A stretch of DNA of 20,126 bases from Cyclobacteriaceae bacterium (GTDB lineage: Bacteria; Bacteroidota; Bacteroidia; Cytophagales; Cyclobacteriaceae): positions 1-20,126 of the forward strand of contig JANYDR010000419.1 of NCBI GenBank assembly GCA_025363495.1, in the 5' to 3' direction. Positions 7,293-14,935 of this stretch are shown here, in pieces. The position numbers and the translations under genes are program-made. The stretch's first letter is position 1; every line of letters starts with the position of its first letter. The notes under the pieces were generated by a model. It made no database searches and was not told the origin of the DNA. It saw only the letters and a list, made by a program, of their open reading frames with translations.

Positions 7293-8075
7293 GAAACCAT
7301 CAGCGTCGAGGTATGCTGGAAATTTTGAGCGATAATCCTTCAGTTGTTTGCCATCCAGGGTAATGCTCTTTATGGCTTCTGTTTCTTCTGCTGAATATAG
7401 TGTTTCACCTTTGGGACTAATGATCGCTGAGTGGCCATTATAGGGAATGTCTTTTCCATCCTTGCCAACGCGATTTACGCCTACTGCATAGGAAAGATTT
7501 TCTATAGCACGCGCTCGTAATAAGGCGTCCCAAGCCGTAACGCGAGCCTCAGGCCAATTGGCAACATAAATTAAAAGATCGTACTCCATCTGATTTTGAT
7601 CTTTATTCCACGTGTTACGACTCCAAACGGGAAAACGAAGATCATAACAAACCATCGGACAAATATTCCAGCCCCTCCAATTAGCGACGAGTTTATTTTT
7701 TCCACTTGAATAGACTGTATTCTCTTCACCCATGCGAAAGAGATGCTTCTTATCGTATGTCTTAAAATCTCCGCCTGGTTGCATCCAAAGTAATCTGTTA
7801 AAGAAACTTCCGTTTTCTTTGGCAATAAAACTTCCAATCACGAGTGCCCCGGTTTGATTGGCCATTTGCTTCATCCACTTGAATGTTTGCTGGTTCATCA
7901 CTTCTGCCAGTGCTGAGGCATTCATCGAAAAACCCGTTGAGAACATTTCGGGAAGAACGATCACATCCGTTGTTTGCCCGATCTTCCAGATTTTCTCTTC
8001 AAACATGGCGAGGTTGGCCACGGAATTTTCCCAATGAAGATTGGATTGAATGAGTGTGATTGAAAGATCTTGCAT
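7281..8075 (-). CDS. yafV: Omega-amidase (YafV-type nitrilase superfamily)
   Basis: Carbon-nitrogen hydrolase of 264 residues that hydrolyses alpha-ketoglutaramate (and alpha-ketosuccinamate) to the 2-oxo acid and ammonia. The nitrilase Glu-Lys-Cys triad is visible: E43 in LPEMFSTGF, K109 in YDKKHLFRM and C143 in MVCYDLRFPVWSRN. The phrase YVANWPEARVTAWDALLRAR and the ending KFPAYLDADGF match the YafV group closely. It starts 10 nt after the aminotransferase gene on the same strand, so the two are co-transcribed. In the glutamine transaminase-omega-amidase pathway the upstream enzyme makes the unstable product that this one removes, pulling transamination forward. Substrate is inferred from the family and the gene pair. 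Its stop lies in a strong inverted repeat. Confidence 0.93.
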   Translation of the reverse strand: MQDLSITLIQSNLHWENSVANLAMFEEKIWKIGQTTDVIVLPEMFSTGFSMNASALAEVMNQQTFKWMKQMANQTGALVIGSFIAKENGSFFNRLLWMQPGGDFKTYDKKHLFRMGEENTVYSSGKNKLVANWRGWNICPMVCYDLRFPVWSRNTWNKDQNQMEYDLLIYVANWPEARVTAWDALLRARAIENLSYAVGVNRVGKDGKDIPYNGHSAIISPKGETLYSAEETEAIKSITLDGKQLKDYRSKFPAYLDADGFRIN

Positions 8076-8085
8076 TTAGAGATAA

Positions 8086-9234
8086 TTAAAATTTCCTCAA
8101 AATCTCACCGGCCTTTTGCAATGTTTCTTCGCTTTTCGCAAAACAAAAGCGGAGCAGGTGATTATCACTTTTGTCTTTATAAAATGCTGAAATAGGAATG
8201 GATGCCACTTTATGTTCTTTTGTCAGCCATTCCGCCATCTCCACGTCTGTTTTGTTGGAGATATTTTTATAGGACAATAATTGAAAATAGCTTCCGTGAC
8301 AAGGACGCACTTCAAATGAAGAGCCTTTGATCTGATCAAGGAAAAAATCACGCTTTTGCTGAAAGAATTCACCAAGGTGAAGATAGTTTTCAGGACTCTT
8401 TAAGTATTCCGACAAAGCCATTTGTACAGGTGTGTTAACACTAAACGTTACAAACTGGTGTGCTTTGCGAATTTCTTTTGTCAGGTATTCCGGCGCAACA
8501 GTATAACCTACCTTCCAGCCAGTTGCATGAAACGTTTTTCCAAATGAAAACGCTGCAACACTTTGAGATGCAAGCCCTGGGAATTTCAAAACACTTTGAT
8601 GAGTAAGACCATCGTAAATAAGTCGTTCGTATACCTCATCACTTAGAACAATGATACCGTATTTCAACGCGAGCTCTTCCAGAATTTTTAAATCACTTTC
8701 ACGTAACACGGCCCCACTTGGATTATGTGGAGTATTGATCATTATCATTTTTGTTCTTGCATTGATTCTCGATTTTACAACGTCCCAGTCAATGGAAAAA
8801 TCTGTGGGATTCAGGTTGAGCTGAATGGGGACCCCACCATTTAGTTTGATCGATGGCGCATAAGAATCATATGAAGGATCGAACAAGATCACCTCATCAT
8901 TAGCTTGTATAAGGGCAGCGATCGAGGAGAATAAAGCTTCCGTGCCTCCGGAAGTAATTATTATTTCTGTTTCACCATCAGTAGGTCGGTTGTATGTTTC
9001 ATGTACAACTTTCGCAATGACGTTTTTCAACGCAGGAGCGCCCGGCATGGGAGCATATTGATTGTGTCCGGCCAGCATACTTTTATGAATGAGATCAATC
9101 AGTTCTGGTGCGACGGGAAAATCAGGAAACCCTTGTGACAGATTAATAGCCCCATTTTCCAGCGCCATACGCGACATGACGGTGAAGATGGAAGTGCCTG
9201 TTTCCGGAAGACGTGAGGTTATGTTAAGGCTCAT
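8086..9234 (-). CDS. ybdL: PLP-dependent methionine/glutamine aminotransferase (YbdL-like)
   Basis: Fold-type I class I/II aminotransferase of 382 residues, cytosolic. Visible PLP features: NTPHNPSG with N171, SDEVYERL with D199 and Y202, the Schiff-base lysine K233 in SFGKTFHATGWKVGY, and a C-terminal substrate-carboxylate arginine in LLRFCFAK. The N-terminal INLSQGFPDFP and HNQYAPMPGAPALKNVI are typical of the YbdL/kynurenine-aminotransferase/glutamine-transaminase-K group, which prefers methionine, glutamine and aromatic amino acids. The omega-amidase directly downstream strongly supports glutamine as amino donor, for example in recycling 4-methylthio-2-oxobutanoate to methionine. It is divergently transcribed from tdk with a 61-bp gap, and a perfect TAnnTTTG ends only 8 nt before its ATG. 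Confidence 0.94.
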   Translation of the reverse strand: MSLNITSRLPETGTSIFTVMSRMALENGAINLSQGFPDFPVAPELIDLIHKSMLAGHNQYAPMPGAPALKNVIAKVVHETYNRPTDGETEIIITSGGTEALFSSIAALIQANDEVILFDPSYDSYAPSIKLNGGVPIQLNLNPTDFSIDWDVVKSRINARTKMIMINTPHNPSGAVLRESDLKILEELALKYGIIVLSDEVYERLIYDGLTHQSVLKFPGLASQSVAAFSFGKTFHATGWKVGYTVAPEYLTKEIRKAHQFVTFSVNTPVQMALSEYLKSPENYLHLGEFFQQKRDFFLDQIKGSSFEVRPCHGSYFQLLSYKNISNKTDVEMAEWLTKEHKVASIPISAFYKDKSDNHLLRFCFAKSEETLQKAGEILRKF

Positions 9235-9242
9235 ATGTCTCT

Positions 9243-9250
9243 CAAAGTTA
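9243..9250 (-). promoter_or_regulatory. -7 element of the aminotransferase operon
   Basis: The minus strand reads TAACTTTG, a perfect TAnnTTTG, with 8 nt before the ATG at 9234. The transcript would have a leader of only a few nucleotides. No good TTTG -33 element was seen. Confidence 0.5.
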
Positions 9251-9295
9251 TAGAATCAACCGTAACTATTCCTGTCAGACGATTAACTTGCATTT

Positions 9296-9916
9296 ATGTT
9301 TATTGAGCCTCAGTTAGGGAAAAAAGAGCAAGATGGCCGGGCCGGCTGGATCGAAGTGGTGTGTGGGTGCATGTTTTCAGGCAAAACAGAAGAACTCATC
9401 CGTAGACTTAACCGTGCACTTATCGCAAAACAGCGGGTGGAAATTTTCAAACCAGCCATTGACAAGCGTTATCACGACGAAAAAATCATTTCCCACTCCC
9501 AACGTGAGATCCGATCTACGCCTGTGAGTTTTGCGAATGATATTTTATTGCTGGCAGGAGATTGCGATGTTGTTGGTATCGACGAAGCCCAGTTTTTTGA
9601 TGAGGCGATTGTAGACGTTTGTAATTATCTGGCCAATTCCGGCAAACGGGTCATAGTAGCAGGATTGGATATGGATTATGAAGGTCGACCGTTCGGACCA
9701 ATGCCACAACTTTTAGCTGTTGCCGAATTTGTTACAAAAGTTCATGCGATCTGCGCTGAGACCGGCGAGCTTGCGTCCTTTTCGTTTCGTCTGACGGAAA
9801 ATAATTCGCAAGTAATGCTCGGCGAAAAAGATAAGTATGAAGCGCGGAGTAGAAAGGCATTTTTTGAGGGGATGAAGGACAGGAAGGAAGCTGAAGGCAC
9901 AAAGCCGAAAGCTTAA
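9296..9916 (+). CDS. tdk: Thymidine kinase (type II)
   Basis: Phosphorylates thymidine to dTMP with ATP in the pyrimidine salvage pathway. The protein has 206 residues. The P-loop GCMFSGKT is at 24-31, the Walker-B-like DEAQFFD with catalytic Glu is at 96-102, and GLDMDYEGRPFGPMP at 123-137 forms the core. The lasso region is atypical: of the usual zinc ribbon (two CxxC pairs) only C153 remains, in HAICAETGELA, and the second pair is replaced by EARSRKAFF. I recall similar loss in other Bacteroidota thymidine kinases, so it is probably a lineage trait rather than decay. The start ATG at 9296 keeps the phylum-typical MFIEPQL opening. It is followed by recO after a 110-nt gap. Confidence 0.96.
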   Translation: MFIEPQLGKKEQDGRAGWIEVVCGCMFSGKTEELIRRLNRALIAKQRVEIFKPAIDKRYHDEKIISHSQREIRSTPVSFANDILLLAGDCDVVGIDEAQFFDEAIVDVCNYLANSGKRVIVAGLDMDYEGRPFGPMPQLLAVAEFVTKVHAICAETGELASFSFRLTENNSQVMLGEKDKYEARSRKAFFEGMKDRKEAEGTKPKA

Positions 9917-10026
9917 AGAAGTGTAACCAATTTATTAATGCCATCATCTCAATGTAAATTTTCTACGGGAAGAATTTAACTTATCAGCGTGGGTAATCAA
10001 GCTGTCAACTTTCAACACTAAGCTTT

Positions 10027-10692
10027 ATGCTTCATAAGACCCGCGGTGTTGTTTTTCGCTTTACTAAATATGGAGAGACTTCTATCATTGTTAGCATTTT
10101 CACAGAATTGTTTGGGTTACAGAGTTACATAGTAAATAGTGTGAGAAGTAAATCGGCCAAAAATAAAATTGCTCTCTTTCAGCCGCTTACTTTACTTGAC
10201 CTCGTTGTCTATCATCGGGAAAATGCAGACATTCTTCGCATCAAGGAAGTAAAGTGCTTATATGCATACCAAACAATTCATCAGGATATTCGTAAGTCGG
10301 CCATTGCAATGTTCCTCAACGAATTTGTGAACAAGGCTGTTAAGGACCAAAGTCATGCAGAAGAGATTTGTGAGTTTTTGATCAGGTCGTTGATATCATT
10401 GGACGAGATTTCATCTCCAGAAAACTTTCATTTGATCTTTCTCCTTAAGCTCAGTCGTTATCTTGGTTTTGGTCCACAGACAAATGAAGAGGTGCTGGGT
10501 GTTTGGCTTTTGAATAACGAAGAGGAAGACATTCTTGAGAAATTGCTTATTGCTGAATACGACACTCCCATAACAATGAATTACGCTTCCCGTAAAAACT
10601 TATTGGAAGCTTTGCTTCGCTTTTATGAAACTCATATTGATAATTTCGGTGAGATAAAGTCTGTCCAGGTCCTTAAAGAAATGTTTAATTGA
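10027..10692 (+). CDS. recO: DNA repair protein RecO
   Basis: Recombination mediator of 221 residues that, with RecR, loads RecA on SSB-coated single-stranded DNA and anneals strands. The N-terminal OB-fold is recognisable from HKTRGVVFRFTKYGETSIIV and the later FQPLTLLDLVVYHRENADI. The helical C-terminal domain includes MFLNEFVNKAVKDQ and LLKLSRYLGFGPQ. No Cys4 zinc site is visible. It is slightly short for the family but complete. The rlmL-like gene starts 24 nt downstream, suggesting co-transcription. The 110-nt upstream gap holds no clear promoter match. Confidence 0.94.
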   Translation: MLHKTRGVVFRFTKYGETSIIVSIFTELFGLQSYIVNSVRSKSAKNKIALFQPLTLLDLVVYHRENADILRIKEVKCLYAYQTIHQDIRKSAIAMFLNEFVNKAVKDQSHAEEICEFLIRSLISLDEISSPENFHLIFLLKLSRYLGFGPQTNEEVLGVWLLNNEEEDILEKLLIAEYDTPITMNYASRKNLLEALLRFYETHIDNFGEIKSVQVLKEMFN

Positions 10693-10716
10693 CATCTTTG
10701 TAAAAAAGAATCACCA

Positions 10717-11910
10717 TTGAATCTCTTTCAAGCATCCAGTCGCATTATTGTTACGTGCAAAAAGCGCCTTTCTATCTATTTAAAGCACGAAATTGAAGAA
10801 TTGGGGTTCGTCCCTGAACGTGTTTTTTCTACTGGAGTGGAATTAAAGGGCACGATGAAAGATTGCATTCGGCTCAATCTGAATTTACGCTGCGCAAGCC
10901 AGGTCTTGTATTCACTTGAGAGTTTCCACGCTACCAATCCTGAGGAGGTTTATACCAAGCTACTTTACTATCCATGGGAAAAAATTATTCCTGAGGACGG
11001 TTATATCTCTGTGACGAGCAATGTAGATAACTTCACGGTAAACAGTGATTTGTTCATGAATGTAAAGGTGAAAGATGCCATAGCTGATCGCATTAGGAGA
11101 GAAACAAGCAAGCGTCCTGATTCAGGATCTGAACTTGATCATACTGTCATTAATTTATATTGGAAAGAAGAAGACGCGGAAATTTTTATTGATACTTCGG
11201 GTCACACATTGGCTAAACATGGCTATCGAAAAATTCCCGGAAAAGCACCGATGCTGGAAGCATTAGCGGCGGCGACAATCATGGCGTCAAAGTGGGATAG
11301 GAAAGTTCCATTTATTAATCCAATGTGCGGATCGGCCACCATAGCAATTGAAGCATTGCTGATTGCAACTCAGCGGCGTCCGGGACTTTATCGAAATAAT
11401 TATTCATTTATGCACGTGAATGGTTATGAAAAAGAAATGTATGAGATTGAATACAAAAAGATAGTAGAGCAAATTATAGAAGTTCCGGGATTGAGAGTTA
11501 TAGTGAGTGATCTCAGCGAAGATGCTATTTACGTTTCTAAAATCAATGCGGACGAAGCTGGAGTAGCAGAACTGATGCAGTTCTCTGTATGTGATTTTGA
11601 ATCAACAGAAGTTCCGCCGGCCCCAGGCGTGATCTATTTTAATCCTGAATACGGTGAACGACTCGGTGAGATAACAGAATTGGAGGAGACTTATGCGCGT
11701 CTGGGCGATTTTATGAAAAAGAAATGCCAGGGATATACAGGTTATATTTTTACGGGAAACCTTGATCTTGCCAAAAAAATTGGGCTTAAGGCCAGTCACA
11801 GAATCGAATTTTACACCAGTCAAATCGACTGTCGTTTGCTGGAATATGAAATGTACCTCGGTAGCAAACGTGAGGAGAGGGCTCCGCAAAAGGAAAAAAC
11901 TTCTAGATAG
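10717..11910 (+). CDS. rlmL: THUMP-domain 23S rRNA (guanine-N2) methyltransferase, RlmL-like
   Basis: SAM-dependent RNA methyltransferase of 397 residues. The N-terminal ferredoxin-like and THUMP part (about 10-165) binds RNA. The class I Rossmann methyltransferase part has motif I NPMCGSATIAIEALL (201-215), SDLSEDAIYVSKINA (acidic end of beta 2 and motif X) and a motif IV N309-P-E-Y-G-E-R. The catalytic motif in the family is usually NPPY, so Glu311 in place of the second Pro is a notable change. By homology it makes m2G in 23S rRNA (position 2445 in E. coli RlmL); the E. coli RlmK half is absent. A stop at 10690-10692 closes the frame, so the TTG at 10717 is the only plausible start; the next ATG (10855) would cut into the THUMP region. 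Its end overlaps the regulator gene by 8 nt, tail to tail. Confidence 0.87.
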   Translation: MNLFQASSRIIVTCKKRLSIYLKHEIEELGFVPERVFSTGVELKGTMKDCIRLNLNLRCASQVLYSLESFHATNPEEVYTKLLYYPWEKIIPEDGYISVTSNVDNFTVNSDLFMNVKVKDAIADRIRRETSKRPDSGSELDHTVINLYWKEEDAEIFIDTSGHTLAKHGYRKIPGKAPMLEALAAATIMASKWDRKVPFINPMCGSATIAIEALLIATQRRPGLYRNNYSFMHVNGYEKEMYEIEYKKIVEQIIEVPGLRVIVSDLSEDAIYVSKINADEAGVAELMQFSVCDFESTEVPPAPGVIYFNPEYGERLGEITELEETYARLGDFMKKKCQGYTGYIFTGNLDLAKKIGLKASHRIEFYTSQIDCRLLEYEMYLGSKREERAPQKEKTSR

Positions 11911-12595
11911 AGTTTTCTTTTATCTCTAAACGGAATCCCACGCCATGATAGTTGGCAATTTCCACAGAAGAATCTTCTTTCAAATATTTCCGAAGCTTGG
12001 AAATAAATACGTCAAGGCTGCGACCCATGAAATAATCATCATCCCCCCATACTGCTTTTAAAATGTCCTCACGTTTCAATACACGGTCTTTGTGAAGGCA
12101 TAACATCTTTAGTACATCGGCTTCTTTTTGTGTGAGTGTTTTTGGTCCACCCCTATGCAATAGTGTGAGATTATTGCAATCAAATGTGTATTCACCCAAC
12201 GGAAAGCTCTTTTCGACAGCAGGTTGGTGAATAGAACGTCTTAAAAAAACCTCGATCCGAAGAGAGAGTTCTTCCATGCTGAAAGGTTTTATAATATAAT
12301 CATCACCTCCAGCAGTGAAGCCTGCTATCTTGTCCTCCAGCATTGACTTGGCCGTCACAAAAAGAATAGGGACTTGTTGATTTTTTTCTCGAATATTCTG
12401 GGCGAGCGTAAACCCATCTTTCTTTGGCATCATCACATCGAATATGCAGAGATCAAATGTCTGGCGATTGAAGGTTTGCTCACCTTCTTCACCATTCGCA
12501 CAAAGTGTAACCTCGTAACCTTTCAATGTCAGGTTGTCTTTGATAACAAAACCCAGGCCCGGATCATCCTCTACAAGAAGTATTCTAGCGCTCAT
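11903..12595 (-). CDS. OmpR/PhoB-family response regulator
   Basis: Two-component transcription regulator of 230 residues. The receiver domain (about 3-120) has acidic residues D10-D11, phosphoacceptor D53 in CIFDVMMPKKDG, T81 in FVTAKS and K103 in DDYIIKPFSM. The winged-helix DNA-binding domain follows (about 130-225) with TLTQKEADVLKMLC and SLDVFISKLRKYL. Such regulators dimerise on phosphorylation and bind direct repeats about 11 bp apart. It starts 8 nt after the DUF2911 gene and is the last gene of an operon begun by the histidine kinase, its obvious partner. The tandem TTAACA array in front of that operon is a candidate target. Confidence 0.95.
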   Translation of the reverse strand: MSARILLVEDDPGLGFVIKDNLTLKGYEVTLCANGEEGEQTFNRQTFDLCIFDVMMPKKDGFTLAQNIREKNQQVPILFVTAKSMLEDKIAGFTAGGDDYIIKPFSMEELSLRIEVFLRRSIHQPAVEKSFPLGEYTFDCNNLTLLHRGGPKTLTQKEADVLKMLCLHKDRVLKREDILKAVWGDDDYFMGRSLDVFISKLRKYLKEDSSVEIANYHGVGFRLEIKENSI

Positions 12596-12603
12596 CTTTA
12601 TTT

Positions 12604-13479
12604 CTATTTAGCGAGGTTCTTTTTTAATATCTCAATTCTTGCCTGATAGATCTGGAGTTCACTCTTCAATGTCCCGGAACTCCAGTTAGCTTTTTGAGCG
12701 ATCGTTTGAATGTTATCAATCACCCAATTAAGAACGTTAATGCCTTCCGAATATTTCTTTTGTTTCTCGAGGATATCAACCTTTAACCTATAAAACCACG
12801 GTTCTTGCTTTAGTACAATGGCTTTATCAAGGAGGGTTAATGCTTTATTCAACTCTTTATTCAGGTAAAAATAATACTCGGCGGCTCTTGCGTATTGATC
12901 CGCATCATTTGATTTGCCGGTTAGTAAATTTTCGTCAATAAATTCTGTAGTCTTTTTGTCTGATTCCGTTTCAATTTTAAAATGAATTTGACTTTTCTCC
13001 CAGGAAAAAAATAATTCAGCATTGTTAGAAACTACATCGATGTCAATTGTGAATGATTCATAATGCCTGTTAGTTGTCTCTGATTTTGTTTTGAGGCGAA
13101 CAGCATCTTTTTTTTCATCATATCTTTCAGTACCGTATAAAGTTGTGTCCTTATTAAAAATGACTGTCCATTCATTCGGATTAGGAATCGTAAAAAGAGA
13201 GTAGGTCCCAGCATCCACTTTTTTATTATCAATCTCTACCGGTTTTGTGAACTTTATTTTTGTACAATTTCCGGCACCGGTCCGCCATATTTTATCATAG
13301 GGAACCAGTTCACCAAATATTTTGCGCCCTCTTGCCGCGGGACGTTCGTACTCAACGGTGATGACAGTAAACCCAACCTTTTGCATAATACTTCCTTTCG
13401 GGCTTAGATCCGGAAAATTGGTCTGACAAAAAGAATTACTTATTATCAGCGAAAATAATATTGATAAAGTGATTCTCAT
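12604..13479 (-). CDS. Secreted DUF2911 protein with helical (TPR-like) C-terminus
   Basis: Protein of 291 residues with an N-terminal signal peptide (MRITLSILFSLIISNSFCQ) and cleavage probably near residue 18-20. DUF2911 follows (about 28-170), with typical text VGFTVITVEYERPAARGRKI and DKIWRTGAGNCTKIKF, and VDAGTYSLFTIP. The C-terminal third (about 185-290) is helical and looks like TPR repeats: AEYYFYLNKELNKALTLLDKA then WFYRLKVDILEKQKKYSEGI. The function of DUF2911 is unknown. It lies between a histidine kinase (22 nt upstream) and its regulator (8 nt downstream), so it is made together with them; a role as periplasmic accessory or sensor partner is inference. No catalytic motif recognised. 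Confidence 0.88.
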   Translation of the reverse strand: MRITLSILFSLIISNSFCQTNFPDLSPKGSIMQKVGFTVITVEYERPAARGRKIFGELVPYDKIWRTGAGNCTKIKFTKPVEIDNKKVDAGTYSLFTIPNPNEWTVIFNKDTTLYGTERYDEKKDAVRLKTKSETTNRHYESFTIDIDVVSNNAELFFSWEKSQIHFKIETESDKKTTEFIDENLLTGKSNDADQYARAAEYYFYLNKELNKALTLLDKAIVLKQEPWFYRLKVDILEKQKKYSEGINVLNWVIDNIQTIAQKANWSSGTLKSELQIYQARIEILKKNLAK

Positions 13480-13501
13480 ATTTCACTGACCCAGCTATCA
13501 G

Positions 13502-14782
13502 CTATCGCTTCCCGTTTGTGCCTAAAGGAATATTGATAATAAATGTACTTCCTTCCCCCGGCACACTTTCCAAAGAAATTTTTCCTTCATGATTTTCCAC
13601 GATAAGCTTTACATAGTTTAATCCCAGGCCGAAACCTTTTACGTCGTGTATGTTTCCTGTAGGTACACGATAAAATTTATGAAAGACTTTCTTATGTTCC
13701 TCGACTGGAATACCGATTCCGTTATCTGAAACCGCCAGAGTCAACTGACCGTTTTGGTTGGAGGTGGTGATGGTGATTTCAGGAACGCGCTGATTGTATT
13801 TTAGAGCATTGTCAAGTAGGTTATAAACAACGTTGGTAAAATGAAGCCTATCTATTTTAACGATTGCATCTCCCGCATTTAATTTAAGATGGATGGCCCC
13901 ACCTTTTGATTCGATGGCAATTGAATTATTCTTCACTACCTCCTGAATCAGTTGATTAAAATCAGTTTCTTCCTTCTTCAGGCCAACGTCCTCTTTATCA
14001 AGTTGCGCCATCTGGAGGACGCGTTCCACTTGTTGCTTCAAGCGTTGATTTTCATTTTGAATGATGGTTGCGTAGTTAAGCAATCGCTCGGGCGTATGAA
14101 CGATGGAAGGATCTTTTAGAACTTCAGAAGAAATAGCGATGGTTGAGATCGGTGTCTTAAACTCATGCGTCATATTGTTTATAAAATCTTTTTGTATTTC
14201 TGAAAGACGCCGTTGCTTCAGAATAACAAACAGTGTGTATACGAAAAAGAAAATAACCATCAGCATCACTGCTGATGAAAATCCCCAGATACCCATCTGG
14301 CTTAGAATATTTGCCTCAAGGCCGGGAAACTGGACAGCAAAATAGTAACCATCATTATTGAGCTTGGGAGTTTCCGGGAATTGAGAAATCATTTTTGTTT
14401 TTTTTGGAGAAACGTAATTTCCACCCATCATACATCGCTCAACGCAATCGTAAATTCCGTATTCGAAATCGGCAGTGATATTTCGCTTTTCAAACTCAGT
14501 CTTTAAAAGAAATTCCAGTACGCTTGCATCAATAGGTCCGTTGACCAGTATGACAAAATAATTTGTTGACAGTTGTGAGACTGGATTGTTGGCTGGAGAG
14601 GGTGTCTTATTGATTTCAAAAATCTTTTGAGCGACGTTGCTCAGAGAGGTGTTTACATCCCGGTAAAACTGGTTCTCGCGAATATCAAATGCCTTGCGGA
14701 CCCAGTAGATCTGGGTAAAAGTGATCCCTGTGATACTCAGGGCAGCAAGAATAATGACAATACGTAACGTGGTCCGGCTCAC
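13502..14782 (-). CDS. Sensor histidine kinase, membrane-bound
   Basis: Two-component kinase of 426 residues. Membrane segment 1 is about 8-28. A periplasmic domain of about 135 residues follows, of no family I recognise, containing a Cys pair (C113, C117). Membrane segment 2 is about 167-188. There is no obvious HAMP domain. The HisKA domain has H206 in INNMTHEFKTP. The ATPase domain has an N box (NVVYNLLDNALKYN), G1 (VSDNGIGIP) and G2 (GFGLGLNYVK). The start is a GTG at 14780-14782. A stop at 14822-14824 closes the frame upstream and no ATG lies between, while starting lower would lose the first membrane segment. It is the first gene of the kinase-DUF2911-regulator operon; the signal sensed is unknown. 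Confidence 0.94.
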   Translation of the reverse strand: MSRTTLRIVIILAALSITGITFTQIYWVRKAFDIRENQFYRDVNTSLSNVAQKIFEINKTPSPANNPVSQLSTNYFVILVNGPIDASVLEFLLKTEFEKRNITADFEYGIYDCVERCMMGGNYVSPKKTKMISQFPETPKLNNDGYYFAVQFPGLEANILSQMGIWGFSSAVMLMVIFFFVYTLFVILKQRRLSEIQKDFINNMTHEFKTPISTIAISSEVLKDPSIVHTPERLLNYATIIQNENQRLKQQVERVLQMAQLDKEDVGLKKEETDFNQLIQEVVKNNSIAIESKGGAIHLKLNAGDAIVKIDRLHFTNVVYNLLDNALKYNQRVPEITITTSNQNGQLTLAVSDNGIGIPVEEHKKVFHKFYRVPTGNIHDVKGFGLGLNYVKLIVENHEGKISLESVPGEGSTFIINIPLGTNGKR

Positions 14783-14786
14783 CTTG

Positions 14787-14794
14787 TAAAGATA
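14787..14794 (-). promoter_or_regulatory. Possible -7 element of the two-component operon
   Basis: The minus strand reads TATCTTTA, one base off TAnnTTTG, ending 4 nt before the GTG start. That would give an essentially leaderless mRNA. The call is weak by itself, but the tandem TTAACA array sits just upstream. Confidence 0.3.
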
Positions 14795-14821
14795 ATTTGT
14801 ATTTATACCCGCCGAAGGGGT

Positions 14822-14859
14822 TTAACATGTCATTAACATCTTTTATGACTTCATTAACA
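14822..14859. promoter_or_regulatory. Tandem TTAACA array, probable OmpR-type regulator operator
   Basis: On the plus strand TTAACA occurs at 14822, 14833 and 14854, and a degenerate TTATGA at 14843, giving spacings of 11, 10 and 11 bp (one helical turn each). OmpR/PhoB regulators bind direct repeats with this pitch, and TTAACA-type repeats are known for Bacillus PhoP. The array lies in the divergent gap between the histidine-kinase operon and the DUF1573 gene, about 28 bp upstream of the kinase -7 candidate and 26 bp upstream of the DUF1573 -33 element. Confidence 0.55.
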
Positions 14860-14884
14860 GCCAGGCCCGGAATTTGATACGAGG

Positions 14885-14916
14885 TTTGTATCGTTCGGTC
14901 GAACCCATTACTTTTA
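14885..14916 (+). promoter_or_regulatory. Promoter of the DUF1573 gene
   Basis: TTTG (14885-14888), 20 nt, then TACTTTTA (14909-14916), one base off the Bacteroidota -7 consensus. The ATG follows 19 nt later at 14936. Confidence 0.5.
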
Positions 14917-14935
14917 ACCTAAATTTAAACAAGAC

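Noticed and set aside
11903..11910. Overlap of rlmL and the response regulator as a sign of a frameshift
   Set aside because: Both proteins end with complete domains; an 8-nt tail-to-tail overlap of convergent genes is normal.
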